64,000 bases of DNA, from assembly GCA_036346255.1 (NCBI GenBank), contig CM070620.1, positions 12,884,671-12,948,670 of the forward strand, written 5' to 3'. The position numbers and the translations under genes were made by a program. This DNA is from Ampelocalamus luodianensis. Lineage: Eukaryota; Streptophyta; Magnoliopsida; Poales; Poaceae. The notes beneath the pieces were generated by a model that worked only from the letters and a program-made list of their open reading frames with translations, searched no databases and had not been told where the DNA came from. The first letter of the stretch is position 1. Each line of letters opens with the position of its first letter. This document shows positions 22,082 through 34,330 of this stretch, in pieces.

Positions 22082-22340
22082 CTCCCTCTGTTTTTAAATA
22101 ATTGGCGCTCTTGGGCTTTCATCAGTCAAATTTGGTAATATTTTATCAATAATATTTTTTTCTAAATATTTAGATTGGTCCTATTAAAATAGTATTATTT
22201 GATTTGTTGTTAGAAATACTTTTGTAATATTATACTCGCATAAAATTTTATAAATATATTAGTATAAAATTAAGATTTAAAGTTTAACTTTGGAAACAGT
22301 GAAAAATGAAAAAAGGTCAAGTATTTAGAAACAGATGTAG
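22082..22340. mobile_element. Stowaway-type MITE
   Basis: 259 bp with terminal inverted repeats CTCCCTCTGTTTTTAAATA and its near-complement TATTTAGAAACAGATGTAG, flanked by TA on both sides (22080-22081, 22341-22342). The CTCCCTC start and TA target are the Tc1/mariner Stowaway signature. The interior is AT-rich and non-coding. Confidence 0.92.
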
Positions 22341-22367
22341 TATGTGCCAAAATTGGTACATTAGGCC

Positions 22368-22674
22368 TAGACATGTTCAAGTCTTAGGCCGGGTCAGGCT
22401 TAGGGTCGGGTCTAGAAAATGCCCGGTCCTACACGAGCAAGCCTGAGCCCGGTCTGGCATGACATAGGCTAGACCATTTTTTCATAAAATAATATTGTTT
22501 TAATCCATTTTCAAAATAAAATATTAATATTTAATTCATTTCCATAATAAACAAATTAATATTTATTATTTTGTTGTTGTTGTCTGCCTTTTTCAGGCTT
22601 TAGGCTGAAAAATTGAGGCTCGAGCCCAGCCTGAGCCTGAGAAAATCGGGCTGGGCTGCCCATTAACCGGTCTA
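22368..22674. mobile_element. hAT-type MITE with perfect 8-bp duplication
   Basis: 307 bp bounded by TAGACATGTT and the complement-like ACCGGTCTA, with identical ATTAGGCC on both sides (22360-22367, 22675-22682). The 8-bp duplication and short TIRs fit the hAT superfamily. The interior is rich in 'ggcccgg' and 'gagcctgagcc' sub-terminal repeats, usual binding sites for hAT transposases. Confidence 0.82.
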
Positions 22675-22682
22675 ATTAGGCC

Positions 22683-23037
22683 TACGCAGCAAAATTAATA
22701 GACGGGCCAACGGTTGGGAAAACATGTTGATTTTTTTTTTCATGCTGAGGGTTTATTGTTGGTATTGATTGGCTGAAGAATCGCAGTGAGTTTTGTGGCG
22801 GAATAGTGGTGGTTGCAAAATCAGACCTTCAATTTTGCCGTAAGCAATGGTGCTTCTTCTCGCCTGTTAGAATAGCGATGGAGCAGTTCCTCCATTGAAC
22901 TAAAAACATTTCTACTTCCGCAACAGCATATCGCACGATCGAACTTCGACGGTTCGACCTTTGCCCTTTTCCAATGGATGCAGAATGGCTGTCTGGGATT
23001 GCTGTGAAGTACGCCGCGATGCAGCGGAGTAACTAAA
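22683..23037. other. Intergenic, nothing identified
   Basis: Host sequence between the hAT MITE and the TR-GAG element; no domain or repeat recognised. Confidence 0.4.
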
Positions 23038-23042
23038 TTCAT

Positions 23043-23582
23043 TGTTGACTCAAACCAAAGATGAACCACACGCTCGCCAGATGTAGAAGCTGGAAGCCGA
23101 TCGTCGGTTGAAGCACACGTTTGGAACAAACACCGGAAGCCTATCGGTAGATGAAATGTACACGTACACGTACGCTGATCCTTGGATCACGTTGGAACCA
23201 AGATAGAAACAGGCGCTCAGCAATACCACATGATGGATGCAGAACCTGGATGCCGCCTGCGGACGTAGTACTCACGCGAACACATGCACTGAAGCACTCA
23301 CGTGATGGAAGCGATCCTACTGGAAGTCACGTACGCAACAAAGAAGGATACAAAAGGATTTTTTTGTGCTGTGTACGCACATCAGTTTTTCTATTTTTCT
23401 TTTTCTATTGTTTCATCAAACACATCTGATTATATGTCTTTTTAAAGACTACCTAATCAACTTGCTAACTAAGCTAAAAACTAAATATGAAAACCTAACA
23501 AAGAAAATAAACTATTTTGATTTGATGTTCAGGATCCTAACGCCTTATTAATTATTTGGCAAGTCTAGATTAATTTTCAATA
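23043..23582 (-). repeat. 3' LTR of the TR-GAG element
   Basis: Matches 28215-28777 throughout with scattered substitutions and a few small gaps; by eye the divergence is roughly a tenth, so this is not a recent insertion. Confidence 0.88.
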
Positions 23583-23583
23583 A

Positions 23584-23593
23584 TTTTCCCCTA
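23584..23593 (-). other. Polypurine tract of the TR-GAG element
   Basis: On the minus strand AGGGGAAAAT lies directly before the LTR start TATTGAAAATTAATC. Confidence 0.7.
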
Positions 23594-24324
23594 ATCTAGA
23601 CTTGTCTTCCCTAGTTAATGACTTTAGACTCAATACATGATTCGGACTACCAGCTACACCTCCACATGAAGCGGTCTATAAGCAAACAAAACGCACATAG
23701 CTGAAGGGATTCTAACTCGACGAACATGCAAAAAAAAAACAATAAGACAATCACCCCACTAATCTTGTTGTCATTATTCGAGTACCTTCTCGCCAAACTT
23801 TAGAGTAGCCTCGGTTCATCATCCATCGCAGCGAAATGCACCTCTTCTTTCTTCGGCTTGCGGCACTCGTTGGCAAAATGTCATCGGATACCACAGTTGT
23901 AGCATTTGATCTCCTTCTTGTCGTATTTGCGTTTACTAGTATCAGAGTCGCTGTTGTTCTTCTCGTCGCTATGGCCGCCGCCACGGTCATTAACTTTGCC
24001 ACGGCCACCGCCGCGGTCATGGTTCTTCTTTGTACCGCTGCCTGACCCTTCTCCATTATTCTTCTCTTTGGTGCGAGTCTCCCATTGCGTGAGCGTAAGC
24101 AACAGATGCTCACTCCCCTTCGGTCGCTGAAACTAATTCGGACGCGCTCGTCGTAGGTTTTTTTACCGCCTGACAAGGTCTTCGACGGTGACAGTCTTCA
24201 AGTCCATGCACTGCTCGATGGAGGTAACGAGCTGCATGTAACGCGACAGGGCCGCACAAAGAAACCTACGAACAACGACAATCTCATCTACCGTGTTGCC
24301 CAACGCGCGGATCTTGGTGATGAC

Positions 24325-27300
24325 TGTAACATCCCAAGGTTATGTTACCAGAAATAAAATAAATAAAGTTATTATTTTATTGTAATTTCTGAAAATTTAG
24401 AAAGAGTTTTATTGCTTTAATTGAATTTTTGAAATTTTAAAGGTCAAAAGTAAAATTTATTTGAAGTTCTTGAAGTTTTATTGGATTTAAATTGAAAAAT
24501 AAAAGTTAGATTAATTTATGGAATTTTCTGGAATTTTAAAGATTTTTCTAAAGTATTTTTAAAGCCAAAATAATTTATTTGCAAAATTAAAAGCCAACAT
24601 TAAGTTGAAAATAATTTTATTAAGTCCAATATAACTCAGGGAATTTCTGTGAATTTTCTCTTAATTTTTGAATTTAATTTACTATTTTCTAAAGCCCAAA
24701 AGAATTACTAGGATTATTTACATTAGGAAATCAATTAAAAATCAGCAAATTCCCTTTGGGCCGAAACCTACTAGACCCATTCCTATTTCTCCGCGCCCTG
24801 GCCCGTTCCAACCCACCCGCTCGCACCCCTCTCTCCCATCGATCCCGACCGTCCGATTTGAATCGGATGGCCAACCAATCCCCACGCCAGCCGCCTTCTC
24901 CGCGCCATCGGATGAAGATCCGACGGCCTCCGCCCCTTCTTCCCCGCGGAGCCACGCCAAGTCGCCGCCATTTCCGCCCATGTGAAGCTCCTCAATCCCA
25001 CGATCTCCGCCCCTCTTTCCTCACGCAGTTGCACGGGTCAAACCACCCACAAATTCCGCCCTCACCCCGGCTATTTTTTCCCTCGTCTGCGCACGTAATC
25101 GCCGGGATTGGCAACCGCCAAAGATTCGCTCCACTCGATCTCCTTCCTCGGTGACCCCTCATCCCTATAAATAGCCCCCGAGTCGCAAGAACACCGGCAT
25201 CACAACCCCTCAAGACTCCACCGCCCAAGAGCCCTAGCGCCGCCGCGATTTCAAAAATTAGGTTTTCGGCCGGAGTTGGAATTCTTCGATTTGCGCCACC
25301 GCCGACGTCGCCTAGCCGTCGTGGACTGCACCACCGCCTTCCCCATCACCGGAGCTCCACCCAGAACCCTTCCCCGACCCCGAAGCATCACCGTACCTCT
25401 CCGTCGCTTATCGCTCATCGCCGGCCACTACGGTGGGTCTCGTCCACCAGTAAGTACATCTCCTAGTCCACAATATCGCCCTCGCCCGATTACGCACGCA
25501 CGCCGCCGCGCGCGTGCCACCGCCGCCGTTGTCGGCGGTCGTAAAACCTCGCCAACGGTCTGTTGTCGCCGGCTGATGTGGCATGCCACCTCACAGCCAC
25601 GTCACCAGTTTTGTCCACGTGGCGCACGCGTGGCGTCCCGGTCACTGCCGGGTCAGTGCCCGCATGGCCGGTCCACCGCACCAGCTCGCCCTTGGCTCGA
25701 TAGAATTAGTACACCATGGATCGTGTCTATGACACGTGGGGCCCGCACGTCAGGAATTCATTTTAATTCTCTTAAATTCCAAAATCAGTCGCTGACGTCA
25801 GCCTTGCGCAATAAAGCCATTTTCCTTTAGAAAAATAATTCCCAAAATTCAGTAAAACCCTAATTATGTCATTTTATGTATTTTCAATCTTCCAAAGCCC
25901 ATATCTTTTGCATCCGAACTCCGATTTGGGTGATTCAAATTTCTAAATTTATTTAATTTAGAGTTCATTTGAATTGCTATTTGAATTTGGTTTCTTTCGC
26001 GATTAGATTTCGACGACTTCGGAGAGTCAGATTTCGACGCCATTTGAAGAGCACATAAGAGAATTGATTTTGATTGTATGATCATCGTGATTGTACACTT
26101 GGACTACCTGGAGAAAGTGCTTGTGAGTACTAGGTGACCTGTTAAGGAAAACAACATCACCTCAGTACCAGGTAACCTGTTAAGGAAAACAACATCATCC
26201 CATCAAGCAAGGCAAATTACATTCTTGATCATATTTGTACCTATTATTTAAAATTATTTAAATTTTGTTTTAAATTATTACTGCATGCTTATTTATATTC
26301 ACTAATTTAAATTCCTGTTTTGAATTTATAGTTATGCCTAAAATCCTTTGTATGGACAATTTTGATAATTGAAGCGAGCATATTGTCACCCTAGATAAAA
26401 CCTAGTTGATACAATAGTATGGACTAGGATCATTTGGAAAATATTGTGCTTAGCCATGCTTATAGACCAAACGTGTTTCATTTGGAGAATTTCAACCAAA
26501 AATCAACTATTGTTTAAATTGTACCCTTGGCATTGGTATGTCATGGGAGTTTTATAAATGATTTTGGAAAATAAAATAAAATGATGGTTTGGACTTGGGT
26601 GAATTGGTTGTCTGGTGGGTGCAGGTTTATGCACGGGCTCAACTGGGTAGGTTGAGGCACAGGGTTCTGTTGGTTGTCGCCCAGGTCAGTTAAGGACCGA
26701 TCTTCGAGCCGCATCTTGCTAAGCCACATCGTACTACCACATGTCCTGTATGGGCAGGATCTGGTCGATTAATTTGCAAAGTTCCATCATGGTCATTTCT
26801 ATTGATGCGGTGGGTAGTCATGTTATGACCTTTGTTAGTCCCACCTAGCGCAAGAGGGGGCCTGAACCCTGCAGACGGGTAGTCCAAAGGGGGCGAAACC
26901 TTAGCGAGGGAGGACTATGGTGGAATGATGCGTTGTAAAGGCCTCGTAATGATCACTTAGTCGCACACCTTCAGAAGTGTGTCAGACGGACATTAAAAGT
27001 TGATTATCTCTTGTGGGTAAAGTTGTACAACCTCTGCAGAGTGTAAAACTATTCGAATAGCCGTATCCACAGTCATGGACATGCTGGCAAAACCACTCAA
27101 AGTTAGACTTTGATTTTGATTTAAAAATATTTTTGTAAAACAATTTTGTCATGGATGGGTGTCCATGAGAAAAGTTATGGGTTGAAGCCCCGGGTTGGTG
27201 TCTGTGTTTACGTTGGTGTTAGGTTGGTGCCTACACTATCTTTATCAATTCAAAAATCAATTTTTGATTCTATAAAACTTGAGCTTTTGAACTTAGTATG

Positions 27301-27735
27301 GTATTTAATGTCAAATGTTGTTTTGCACAAATAACCCTATAAGCCTTTCTATTGTTACATTCATGTATGCATGTCATTCTGTTACTTGACGGGTGTAACT
27401 TGCGAGCACGGTAGTTGTGCTCATACTTGCTTTATGCAAACAAATTTCAGAGGAGAAGGACTTCGCTACAGATGTGGATCGTGATGACTAGGCCGCTACC
27501 CCAGTCGATTTCCTGTGGCAGATCAGCTGGACACCACTACTTCTTCATCGTCTTCCGCTGTGTTTATTTAATGTTGCCCTGTAAGGCTATCTTGTAATCA
27601 ACTCTGTTGTTTATTAATAAATTTTAGCGTTTATGGTTGTGTTATCACATTTGTTTACTGTGTGAGCTAGCCACTGATCATGGGACTAGTTCAGTTATGC
27701 ACAGAAGATCTGGGATGTTACTCCTGGGTCTTACA
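24325..27735 (+). mobile_element. Solo LTR 2, same family as solo LTR 1
   Basis: 3411 bp from TGTAACATCCCAAGG to GGGTCTTACA, flanked by perfect ATGAC duplications (24320-24324 and 27736-27740). It has no coding domains. It shares its two ends and several internal blocks with solo LTR 1, but the middle parts have diverged strongly, so the two come from different sub-families or old insertions. TATAAATA lies at 25166-25173. Confidence 0.9.
25166..25173 (+). promoter_or_regulatory. TATA box in solo LTR 2
   Basis: TATAAATA in 'ccctataaatagcccc', in the position equivalent to the TATA box of solo LTR 1, about 840 bp into the LTR. Confidence 0.6.
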
Positions 27736-28200
27736 ATGACCGATGTCACCCGACCGATGAAATCTTCAACGGTCTTCCATTCCTCCATCTTCAGCCCCCT
27801 CAAAGTCCTTCTTGAGGGTCTGCAAGTTGGTCTCGCGCACACGCTCGTGCTCCATGTAAGCCATCTTGATTGCCTCACATGCCAACTTTGATGTGTCTTT
27901 CCCGACGAGGGAAGACATGACGTGCTCCGGCACGGCCTGATAGATAGCATACAAGGCCATCTGATCCTTGTGGTACTCCACAACCTCCCACACATCCTGA
28001 GCCTGCAGAGCGATGCGCATCTTCATCGCCCAAATCGTGTAGTTCGTGCGAGTGAACTGCGGGTATGACATCATCACCACGCTCTCTTTCTTCACCCCCT
28101 GCGACATGGACGGATCACCTCGCAGCAGGTCTCGCACAGCGGACAGAGACATACTCCTTCCTTCCCTCGGCATCCTCTCTGACTCACAAAAATCACTAAG

Positions 28201-28212
28201 GCTCTGATACCA
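28201..28212 (-). other. tRNA-Met primer binding site of the TR-GAG element
   Basis: Minus strand TGGTATCAGAGC, the standard copia primer site, two bases inside the LTR end at 28215. Confidence 0.9.
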
Positions 28213-28214
28213 AT

Positions 28215-28777
28215 TGTTGGCCTAAACCGAAGACAAACCACACACTCGGCAGATGTAGACGCTGGAAGCCGATCGTCGGTTGAAGCATACGTTTGGAACT
28301 CACGCTAGAAGCCGATCGGTAGATGAAACGTACACGCACACGTACGCTAATCCTTGGATCACGCTGGAATGAAGATAGAAGCAGGCGCTCGGCAATAACA
28401 CCCGATAGACGCAGAACCTGGATACTGCCTGCATACGTAGTACTCACGCGAACAAACGCACCGAAGCACTCATGTGATGGAAGCGATCCTGCTGGATGTC
28501 ACGTACGCAACGAAGAAGCGATACAAAAGGATTTTTTTGGGTGCTGTGTACGCACGACAACTTTTCTATTTTTCTTTTTCTATTGTTTCATCAATTCTTT
28601 TTCTATTGCTTCATCAAACACATCTGATTATACATCATTTAAAAACTACCTAATCAACTTACTAACCAAGCCAAAAACTAAACATGAAAAACCTAAGAAA
28701 AAAAAACAAACTAACTTGATCCAATGCTCAGAATCCTAACACCATATCACTTGACAAATCTAGATTAATTTTCAACA
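28215..28777 (-). repeat. 5' LTR of the TR-GAG element
   Basis: On the minus strand it starts TGTTGAAAATTAATC and ends GGCCAACA, immediately followed by the primer binding site. It matches 23043-23582. Confidence 0.88.
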
Positions 28778-28782
28778 TTCGT

Positions 28783-28956
28783 AACCCTGAAAAGCCGAAG
28801 AAAGCATGAAAGACGGGGGAAAAGAAAAGGTAGAAACATAAAGCCCTCCGCTCCATCTCCTGATCATCCATGCATATGTGCCAACCACGAACACAGAGTA
28901 CACCACCATCACATCACCCGCGCGCAAAATACAACTAGATCGAACTAGGCAACTAG
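28783..28956. other. 3' region of the LysM gene remnant
   Basis: Short host sequence between the TR-GAG element and the LysM stop codon, probably the old 3' untranslated region of the minus-strand LysM gene. Confidence 0.4.
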
Positions 28957-29113
28957 CTAGCTATAGGTGTTCTTGGTGGGCCTCAGGGCGATGACGATCC
29001 CCGGGAAGACGTCGTCGGGGTTGTGCACGTGCGGGTTCCTCTCCACGATGAATGGGTCACCGCACCTGTCGCTGATGGTTGTGTAGCGTCTCACCCTCCC
29101 CCACCAAGTACAC

Positions 29114-29799
29114 TAGGGGTAGACAGCGAGCTGGCTCGGGTTATTAATCAAACGAGCTAAAAAGGTTGTTCGGCCTAGCTCGTTTAAAAAGCTTGAGCTA
29201 GCTCGTTAAGCTCGTTAGCTGTCATACTCAATATCAGGACGGGAGACGGAGGTGTATGCCGACGCCGGAGAGCCGAGGGGTAGTGTGAGGACGGCAACGA
29301 CCAACAATCTCTACCCCTACTTGCACACATAGAACGCGAGCACTGTGGTAGAAGCAGAGGTAGATGGGGAGGTGGAGTCGGATGACATGAGGATGTGGAG
29401 GCCGAGGACCGAGGGGGCAGCATGAGGACAATGGCAATTTCTTCCACCCGAGAGCATGGACGGCGTCGTTGTGAGTAGCCAAGTAGGCAAGCACTATGGT
29501 GGTGGCTGCGCATGTGACTAGTGTGATGAGAGAACCAACACTGTCCAAAACTTTTGTTAGACCCCCCACAGTGGCCTATGGTCTATGGACCTAGCTCGCC
29601 ACCTTGCTGCGTTGGAGGTTTATGTCGATAGAGCCTAACTAGCTAGCAAGCGGCTCGCGAGTCGGCTCCAGCTCAACTCGATAATAAGCAAAAAAAAAAG
29701 GCTGGGCTCGGCTTGATAATCAATAAGCCCAAGTTGAGTCGAGCCAAGCCCTAAACGAGCCGACTCGGCTCGCAAGCTTTGAGTTTTTTCCCACCCCCA
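29114..29799. mobile_element. hAT-like non-autonomous element in the LysM gene
   Basis: 686 bp with imperfect ends TAGGGGTAGAC and the complement TGGGGGTGGGA. Sub-terminal repeats of GAGCTCG/CGAGCCGA type occur near both ends. Flanking 8-mers AAGTACAC (29106-29113) and ACATACAC (29800-29807) agree at six of eight positions. Removing it restores the LysM reading order, which supports the boundaries. There is no transposase; minus-strand frames at 29184-29569 show no domain. Confidence 0.68.
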
Positions 29800-29957
29800 A
29801 CATACACCTCCTCGCCGGCCTTGCCCCCGTGCCGTCCAACCACGCGCCCCGCACCACTAGCGTGCCCACTTGGTCGTCGGCCTCCTCATGGAGCACGCCT
29901 AGCAGCGCGAGGGCGACAGCGCCACGGCGCTCCACCACGACACCGCCTTTAGATGAT

Positions 29958-30321
29958 TGTTACGATCTCACTCAAGAATTCTGGATTCCGCAAGGTAATT
30001 CGGTGTTCTAATGAAGATAAAGGGGGTAGAAGAGAAGAACAAGACGAGGTATTAGATGAACTAGAGGGGAAAGTTCAGAGAATACTCAATGTTTACATTC
30101 ATCATATCCCAACAGAAAACACAACCAAAGCATAAGTACTCCTCCTGGATACGAGCGATGGCAGGTGGGGTTACCCCCTTAGAAAACGCAGCCCTCAAGC
30201 AATCCATTCTGACACAGGATAACGATCCGACGGTCTCCGTTTGTGCTGGCATACTTTGCCTCCTAGCCGACAATACTTCCCCTCCTATTCCCCGTCCGAT
30301 ACTCCCGCAGGCTCTGTGACA
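29958..30321 (-). repeat. 3' LTR of the gypsy element
   Basis: TGTTACGATCTCACT to GCTCTGTGACA in plus orientation. It pairs with 35142-35506; the adjacent C-rich stretch 30322-30334 is the polypurine tract on the minus strand. Confidence 0.93.
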
Positions 30322-30376
30322 TCCCCCCTTCTTCAGTATCGGCTTGCCCCCAAGCCGGAGCATCTGGGAAACGGTT

Positions 30377-33300
30377 CTATAACTCCCGAAGGTTCTCCCA
30401 GGTCGCATTAGTCGGAGAAGATCCGGACCACTGCACCAACACTTGAGTACCCGACGCTGATCCCGCTTGATGGAGACGGCGACCCAGTACTCGGGCTGGT
30501 ACTCTTGTAGTCGCTGGTTCCAGCAACTCGTCATGTGCTTCTTCGCCTGGAGCCAATGCCTTCTTAAGCTGTGAGACGTGAATCACTGGATGAATGCCAC
30601 AGGTGGATGGTAACTTCAGCTTGTACGCCACCGCGCCAATCCTGCTTTCAACCTGAAAAGGTCCAAAGTACCGAAAAGCCAACTTGTGATGAGCTCGTAC
30701 TGCTACTGAAGACTGAACATACGGTTGCAATTTTAAATACACCCAATCTCCTGGCATGAAATTGCGTTCAGAACGTTTCGTATCCGCCTGAACCTTCATT
30801 CGTTGGTTAGCTCTGTTGAGATGTTGTCTCAGCAATTGGGTCATCAAGGTCCTGCTTTGTAACCAATTGGTTAAATCCGCAAACGCACAAGGATATGAAT
30901 CAACTACTCCAAAATGCCTCGGAGAATGACCATACAGCACCTCAAAAGGAGATTTTCGCAAGGTTGCATGATACGATGTATTATACCAGAATTCTGCTAT
31001 GCTAACCAATCAGTCCACTTGCTCGGACAAGCATGAACAAAGAGCGAAGGTAAGTTTCCAGACATTGATTGACGCGCTCTGTTTGACCGTCCGTCTGCGG
31101 GTGATACGCCGAGCTCATTCTCAACTGGGTATTTACCAATCGAAACAACTCCCTCCAAAGTGTACTAGTAAAAATCCGATCCCGATCAGAAATGATTGCC
31201 TGAGGAAGGCCATGCAGTTTGAAGACATTGTTGAGGAAAACCTGAGCTATCTGGAATGCTGTGAAAGGATGAGCTAAAGGCAAAAAATGAGCATACTTCG
31301 AAAACTTGTCGACCACTACCATTATACAGTTGTATGTGGATGATTTTGGTAGTCCTTCGATGAAATCCATCGATATCGTGTGCCAGGCGTGATCAGGTAC
31401 TTGAAGTGGTTGCAAAAGTCCTGGGTATTTAACATGCTCTACTTTGGCCTGCTTACAAACAGAACAAGCCCCAACGAACGACTGTATATCTCTCTTCATT
31501 CCAAGCCAAGCAAAAAAGCTTCTTTGCCCGACTATAAGTCACTTGGACTCTTGAGTGCCCCCCAAGAGCACTAGCATGCACTGATTGCATAATCTTTTGC
31601 TGTAAGGTAGTGTTACTGCCTATCCAAATGCGGCCTGCATAGCGCAAGATTCCGTCCTTCAGCTGGAACTTGGGGTGCTACGTACCCCCCAGGCTTAACT
31701 CGGTTAACAATTGACTTGTTTGAGCATCCTCCTGGTATCCTGCTGTCAATTCAGCTAACCAAGCCGGAACGCAAGTTGAGATAACCACCAATTCACCCCC
31801 ATTCTCAGGTACTTTCCTCGAGAGAGCATCTGCAGCCCGGTTGTCCACTCCTTTCTTGTATAACAAACAGTATTGCAAGCCTAAGAGTTTTGTCAACATC
31901 TTTTGTTGCCAAGGAGTTGATAAACGTTGGTCCTCCAGATGAACTAAGCTGCGCTGGGTTGTTCGGATAACAAACTCTGCCTGCTGTAGGTAAGACCGCC
32001 AGTGTTCCACCCCAAGTATAATAGCCAAACTCTTCTTTTCATAAGTTGACAAACATTGAGTTCTTGGCCCTAATGCTTTGCTCAAATAAGCTATTGGGTG
32101 ACCATCTTGCATTAGCACCGCTCCGATGCCCTTATCCGATGCGTCAGTTTCAAGTTCAAATGTCTTGGTGAAATCCGGTAACGCCAAAACAGGTGCAGTG
32201 ATCAATGCTTGTTTCAGTGCTTGAAATGAGGCTTCCTTCTCGCTAGTCCATTGAAAGACTGAATGCTTCTTAAGTCAGATAGAGGTCGACTGATTAAACC
32301 GAAATTGCGCACAAACTTGCGGTAATATCCGCTAACCCCAGAAATCCTCGGACCTCCTTGACATTGGTTGGCTCCGGCCAATTACGAACCGCTTCAATGT
32401 TCTTATTATCGGTTGCAACGCCATCTTTACTGATAATGTGACCTAAGTACGTCAATTGTGGTTGAGCAAAAGAACATTTGGACCTTTTGATTCGTAATTG
32501 ATGTGTGTCCAGAATCTGCAATACTCTTCAAAGGGTGTCCACATGACTTGGTAAGTCCTTGCTATACACTAATATATCATCAATAAAAACCAGAACTCCT
32601 TTTCTTAACAGTGGTGATAAAATGGTGTTCATCAAATTTTGGAAAGTCGCTGGGGCGCTAGTCAATCCATAAGACATAACCCGAAATTCAAAATGCCCGT
32701 GGTGTGTTTTGAAAGCCGTCTTGTGCTCATCCTCCGACTTCATGCGGATTTGATGATATCCAGCTCGAAGATCTAAACTGGTGAACCATTGCGAGCCGGG
32801 CAACTCATCTAACAACTCATCAATGATTGGAAGGGGATACCGATTCTTAATTGTTGCAGCATTCAAGTGTCGGTAATCCACACAGAATCTCCAAGTGTTA
32901 TCTTTCTTTTGGACCAGCAGAACTGGGGAAGAAAATGGACTGTTACTTGGTTGGATAATCCCCTGATAGAGCATTTGAGTGACCTGCTTTTCAATCTCAT
33001 GCTTCTGAGCTGGGTTATAACGATACAGGCAAAGGTTGACTAGTTTGACCCCTGACAGTAATGGTATAGCATGATCAAAAACTCGTGATGGTGGTAAGCC
33101 TTGTGGTTCACTAAACAGGTGAGCAAATTCTGTCAGTAATTGTGCAATACACAAAGGCATCTCCGGTTCTGTACTTCCTACAGCACCCAACGACAATAGA
33201 GATCCTGTCATCTGATTGCCCTTCCGGTCTATCTGTGGCTGCCATACCAAACAACACTGAGTAAGACTTGGTCTGATGCCTTGCAAACAAATACTTTTTC

Positions 33301-34330
33301 CGTTATACTGAAATGACAACACCTTCTTCAACCAATGAATATTCATGGGACTGTGTTGCTCGAGCCAATCAATACCGAGAATAATATCATAGCACCTGAG
33401 AGGCAGAATTCTGAAGGTAGTGGAGAATAACTGTCCTTGAGTTGTCCATTGACAATGAGGTAACTCCTTTATACAGTCCAATAAGCCACCATTAGCCACC
33501 TGGACTAGCACTGGTTGAATTGCTCGTTGCACCCCATCTAATCGCTGAGCAAGGTCTGCACTGATAAAACAATGGGAGCTTCCAGAGTCCAAAAGCATCA
33601 CCACCTCTTGATCTTGAATAGTACATAATAACCTGAATGTGCGATTGTGTTCCCGCCCACTCACTGCTTCATTTGGTATAGACATCAAATCTGCTACTGC
33701 TTGTGAGCTTTCCTCATCGGCTTTCTGAGATTGGCTGTCAACCTCTGTCATCATTTCCCAGAGCTCCTCCACTACGTGCAATTGTACCGTCGATGCACAT
33801 TTGTGTTCCCGAGACCATCTTTCTCCACAAGTATGGCAGAGACCCTTCACGCGTCGATAGGCACGGAGAGCTGCGAGCTTATCATCCATCGGATTAGCCC
33901 TTGCTCCATCCATGCCCCGCCAATCGTCTGATCGACTGCTGGTTGTCAGCGTTCCTCTTCCTGGTGGAGGTGGAAGTGGCAATGCGGTACACAAGCCAGG
34001 ACGAGTACTATGGCCATAGTCTCCACGACGGGGATCTCTTCTCACTGTCTCCAGAACCTCTTCATGCAAGCAAGCAAGAGCTACAGCAGTATCCAGATCT
34101 TGTGGTCGATGTAATAAAACAACCGACCGCACATCACTACGCAGTCCATCCACAAATTGAGTAACGAAAAAGATAGGATTCCAAGACGAGTGATGTGCCA
34201 ACAAGTTATGCATCAATTCATTAAACTTCTCTGCATAGTCTGCTACTGTGTTGGTCTGACGGAGACGATTAAATTGCCTCACTACTTGCTGAAACTCCTC
34301 CTTACCGAATCTGTTACATACCGCCTCAGA
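30377..34330 (-). pseudogene. Gypsy pol: protease, RT, RNase H, integrase, chromodomain
   Basis: Reading right to left: knuckle CHTCGERWSREHKC; protease LLDSGSSHCFISADL; reverse transcriptase with WRFCVDYRHLNA, TSLDLRAGYHQIRM and the catalytic VFIDDILVYS (near 32560-32590); RNase H with ELETDASDKGIGAVL and ADALSR (31678-32205); integrase zinc region (31453-31647) and core with ISMDFIEGLP, ISDRDRIFTS and SAYHPQTDGQTER (31002-31499); and a C-terminal part ending in a chromodomain-like VLVQWSG block (30377-31009). Defects are visible: a TGA in place of an arginine-type codon at about 32524, a 1-bp loss near 32330, and further shifts around 31650 and 31020. The chromodomain would direct insertion to chromatin. 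Not functional. Confidence 0.92.

Larger units (their letters stand above)
23751..28173 (-). pseudogene. Copia gag, interrupted by solo LTR 2
   Basis: The 5' half (28173 down to 27736) starts MPREGRSMSLSAVRDLL and contains the UBN2-type gag blocks MMSYPQFTRTNYTIWAMKMR and QAQDVWEVVEYHKDQMA. Then comes a conserved run to VEDFIGRVTSVI at the insertion site. The 3' half (24324 down to about 23760) continues with RALGNTVDEIVVVRRFL, SRYMQLVTSIEQ and a glycine- and lysine-rich stretch. It ends in a CCHC zinc knuckle with CYNCG and HFANECRKPKK. A TGA interrupts the knuckle near 23881 and a shift occurs near 24130. The nested LTR left the reading order intact on both sides of its ATGAC duplication. 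Gag would form virus-like particles in which related elements' RNA is packaged. Confidence 0.85.
23043..28777 (-). mobile_element. Gag-only copia element (TR-GAG type), minus strand
   Basis: Two LTRs of 540 bp (23043-23582) and 563 bp (28215-28777) begin TGTTG and end CAACA or CAATA. A tRNA-Met primer site lies inside the right LTR and a polypurine tract beside the left LTR, so the element reads right to left. The flanking 5-mers TTCAT (23038-23042) and TTCGT (28778-28782) are a one-mismatch target duplication. Without the nested solo LTR (24325-27735) the interior is only about 1.2 kb and encodes gag alone; no protease, integrase or reverse transcriptase is present. This matches the plant TR-GAG class of non-autonomous elements. 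Confidence 0.85.
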
